5,154 bases of DNA from Caryophanales bacterium UBA5732 (GTDB taxonomy: Bacteria > Bacillota_I > Bacilli_A > Izemoplasmatales > Hujiaoplasmataceae): the NCBI GenBank assembly GCA_002419445.1, contig DIGC01000102.1:1-5154 (forward strand), read 5' to 3'. Made by a program: the position numbers and the translations under genes. Shown here one piece after another: positions 4,547-5,154 of this stretch; the first letter of the stretch is position 1; the number at the start of each line of letters is the position of its first letter. The notes below the pieces were generated by a model. It made no database searches. It had not been told where the DNA came from and saw nothing but the letters and a program-made list of their open reading frames with translations.

Positions 4547-5154
4547 GACTCTTCACCTCTAAAATCCATCTCGTCAACTATTGCGTTGAATACATCGGCA
4601 TTATCTCGATAGATTTTCATAATTTTCGGATCAATAAAATGATAGAGATCGGAATTGATGAATGTATCATAAAGTTCTTGATTCGATAAAGGTTTCATTC
4701 CTGATAATCCTTTTTTTAACACTACAAAATAGACGACAAAACAAAGAATTTTTACTTCAATGCTATCCGATTGTTTATTAAAACTTTGAAAATGCGTTGC
4801 GGAAAATATTTCTCTTGTTTTGTATTTTTTAGTTTGAGTATGTTTTAACTTTAAAATCATTTTCCTTATTTCAGAGTTTTTATTCAACAACAATCGTTCT
4901 AGCCTTTCCAAATCTAATTTAGTATGATTAGGAAACTCTTTTAATATTGAAGTTTTATCAACGCCTTGAGTTAGTTTTTGTAAGATTATCAATTTCTCTT
5001 TAAAAGGATTTGGCGCATCAATTTTTTTACTAAATTCTTCTAGTAAATTTGCGGTTTCTTGATAATAATCTCTTTGATGGATGATACTGGATTTGTTTTT
5101 GGTTTTAAATTCCATTAAGAGGTCTAAGTTTCTAAATTCTTTTTCCTTGGCATA
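4543..5154 (-). CDS. Partial protein with a degenerate HD-GYP-like C-terminus, open at the window edge
   Basis: The reading frame stays open for 13 codons beyond the ATG at 5115 to the window edge (YAKEKEFRNLDLL). No ribosome binding site precedes that ATG, so the real start lies outside and I treat the gene as 5'-truncated. The visible part is helical and soluble. Counting from the internal ATG, its C-terminus (about 121-180) resembles that of the next protein, with ILCFVVYFVVL against FIAFCLIYLYL and FIDPKIMKIYRDN against FFSEPIIAFYQDN. FIDPKIMKIY also matches the closing 'FDPeiVeaF' of HD-GYP domains, and LTQGVDKTSIL (48-58) sits where LHDIGKxxIPdeIL would be, with the HD pair lost. Its stop overlaps the next start (ATGA). 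Function unknown; a membrane part may lie upstream. Confidence 0.75.
   Translation of the reverse strand, partial: YAKEKEFRNLDLLMEFKTKNKSSIIHQRDYYQETANLLEEFSKKIDAPNPFKEKLIILQKLTQGVDKTSILKEFPNHTKLDLERLERLLLNKNSEIRKMILKLKHTQTKKYKTREIFSATHFQSFNKQSDSIEVKILCFVVYFVVLKKGLSGMKPLSNQELYDTFINSDLYHFIDPKIMKIYRDNADVFNAIVDEMDFRGEES

Overview
The window comes from an AT-rich, Gram-positive-type bacterium of the Firmicutes/Bacilli or the standard-code Mollicutes relatives (the Acholeplasma, Izemoplasma or Haloplasma kind). Several features point there. The tRNA order matches part of a Bacillus rRNA-linked tRNA cluster. The Soj/Spo0J proteins are Bacillus-like. Ribosome binding sites are strong and GGAGG-like. 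TGA is used as a stop in at least four genes while tryptophan is TGG, so the mycoplasma code is unlikely. No rRNA, integrase, transposase or CRISPR array is visible. Everything I call lies on the minus strand.

Region 1 (1-1131) is a tRNA cluster read right to left: Ile(GAU), Ala(UGC), Met(CAU), Ile2(CAU), Ser(UGA), a tRNA remnant without an anticodon arm, Lys(UUU), Leu(UAA), a second identical Ala(UGC), initiator Met(CAU), Asp(GUC) and Phe(GAA). All complete genes encode CCA. A near-perfect sigma-A type promoter precedes tRNA-Ile and a second one precedes the initiator tRNA. The last gene, tRNA-Phe, is normal through its anticodon arm and then runs into non-tRNA, hairpin-rich sequence up to the window edge.

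Region 2 (1132-1277) is a short spacer holding the main tRNA promoter. I see no convincing terminator for the protein operon in it.

Region 3 (1278-5154) is one tightly packed operon read right to left: a protein open at the window edge, a six-TM membrane protein, ParA/Soj, ParB/Spo0J, a DUF951 protein and a MazG-type nucleotide pyrophosphohydrolase. Junctions are 4- or 8-bp overlaps or a 4-bp gap, so the genes are probably co-transcribed and translationally coupled. ParA and ParB form the chromosome partition pair that normally lies near the replication origin; the DUF951 gene is a usual neighbour.

The least ordinary part is upstream of parA. Two adjacent proteins have C-terminal halves that resemble each other and, by eye, follow the landmark order of an HD-GYP (cyclic dinucleotide phosphodiesterase) domain while lacking nearly all the metal ligands. 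I infer a tandem pair of catalytically dead, membrane-linked HD-GYP relatives co-expressed with the partition genes. The ParA protein also departs from family consensus at two normally invariant places.
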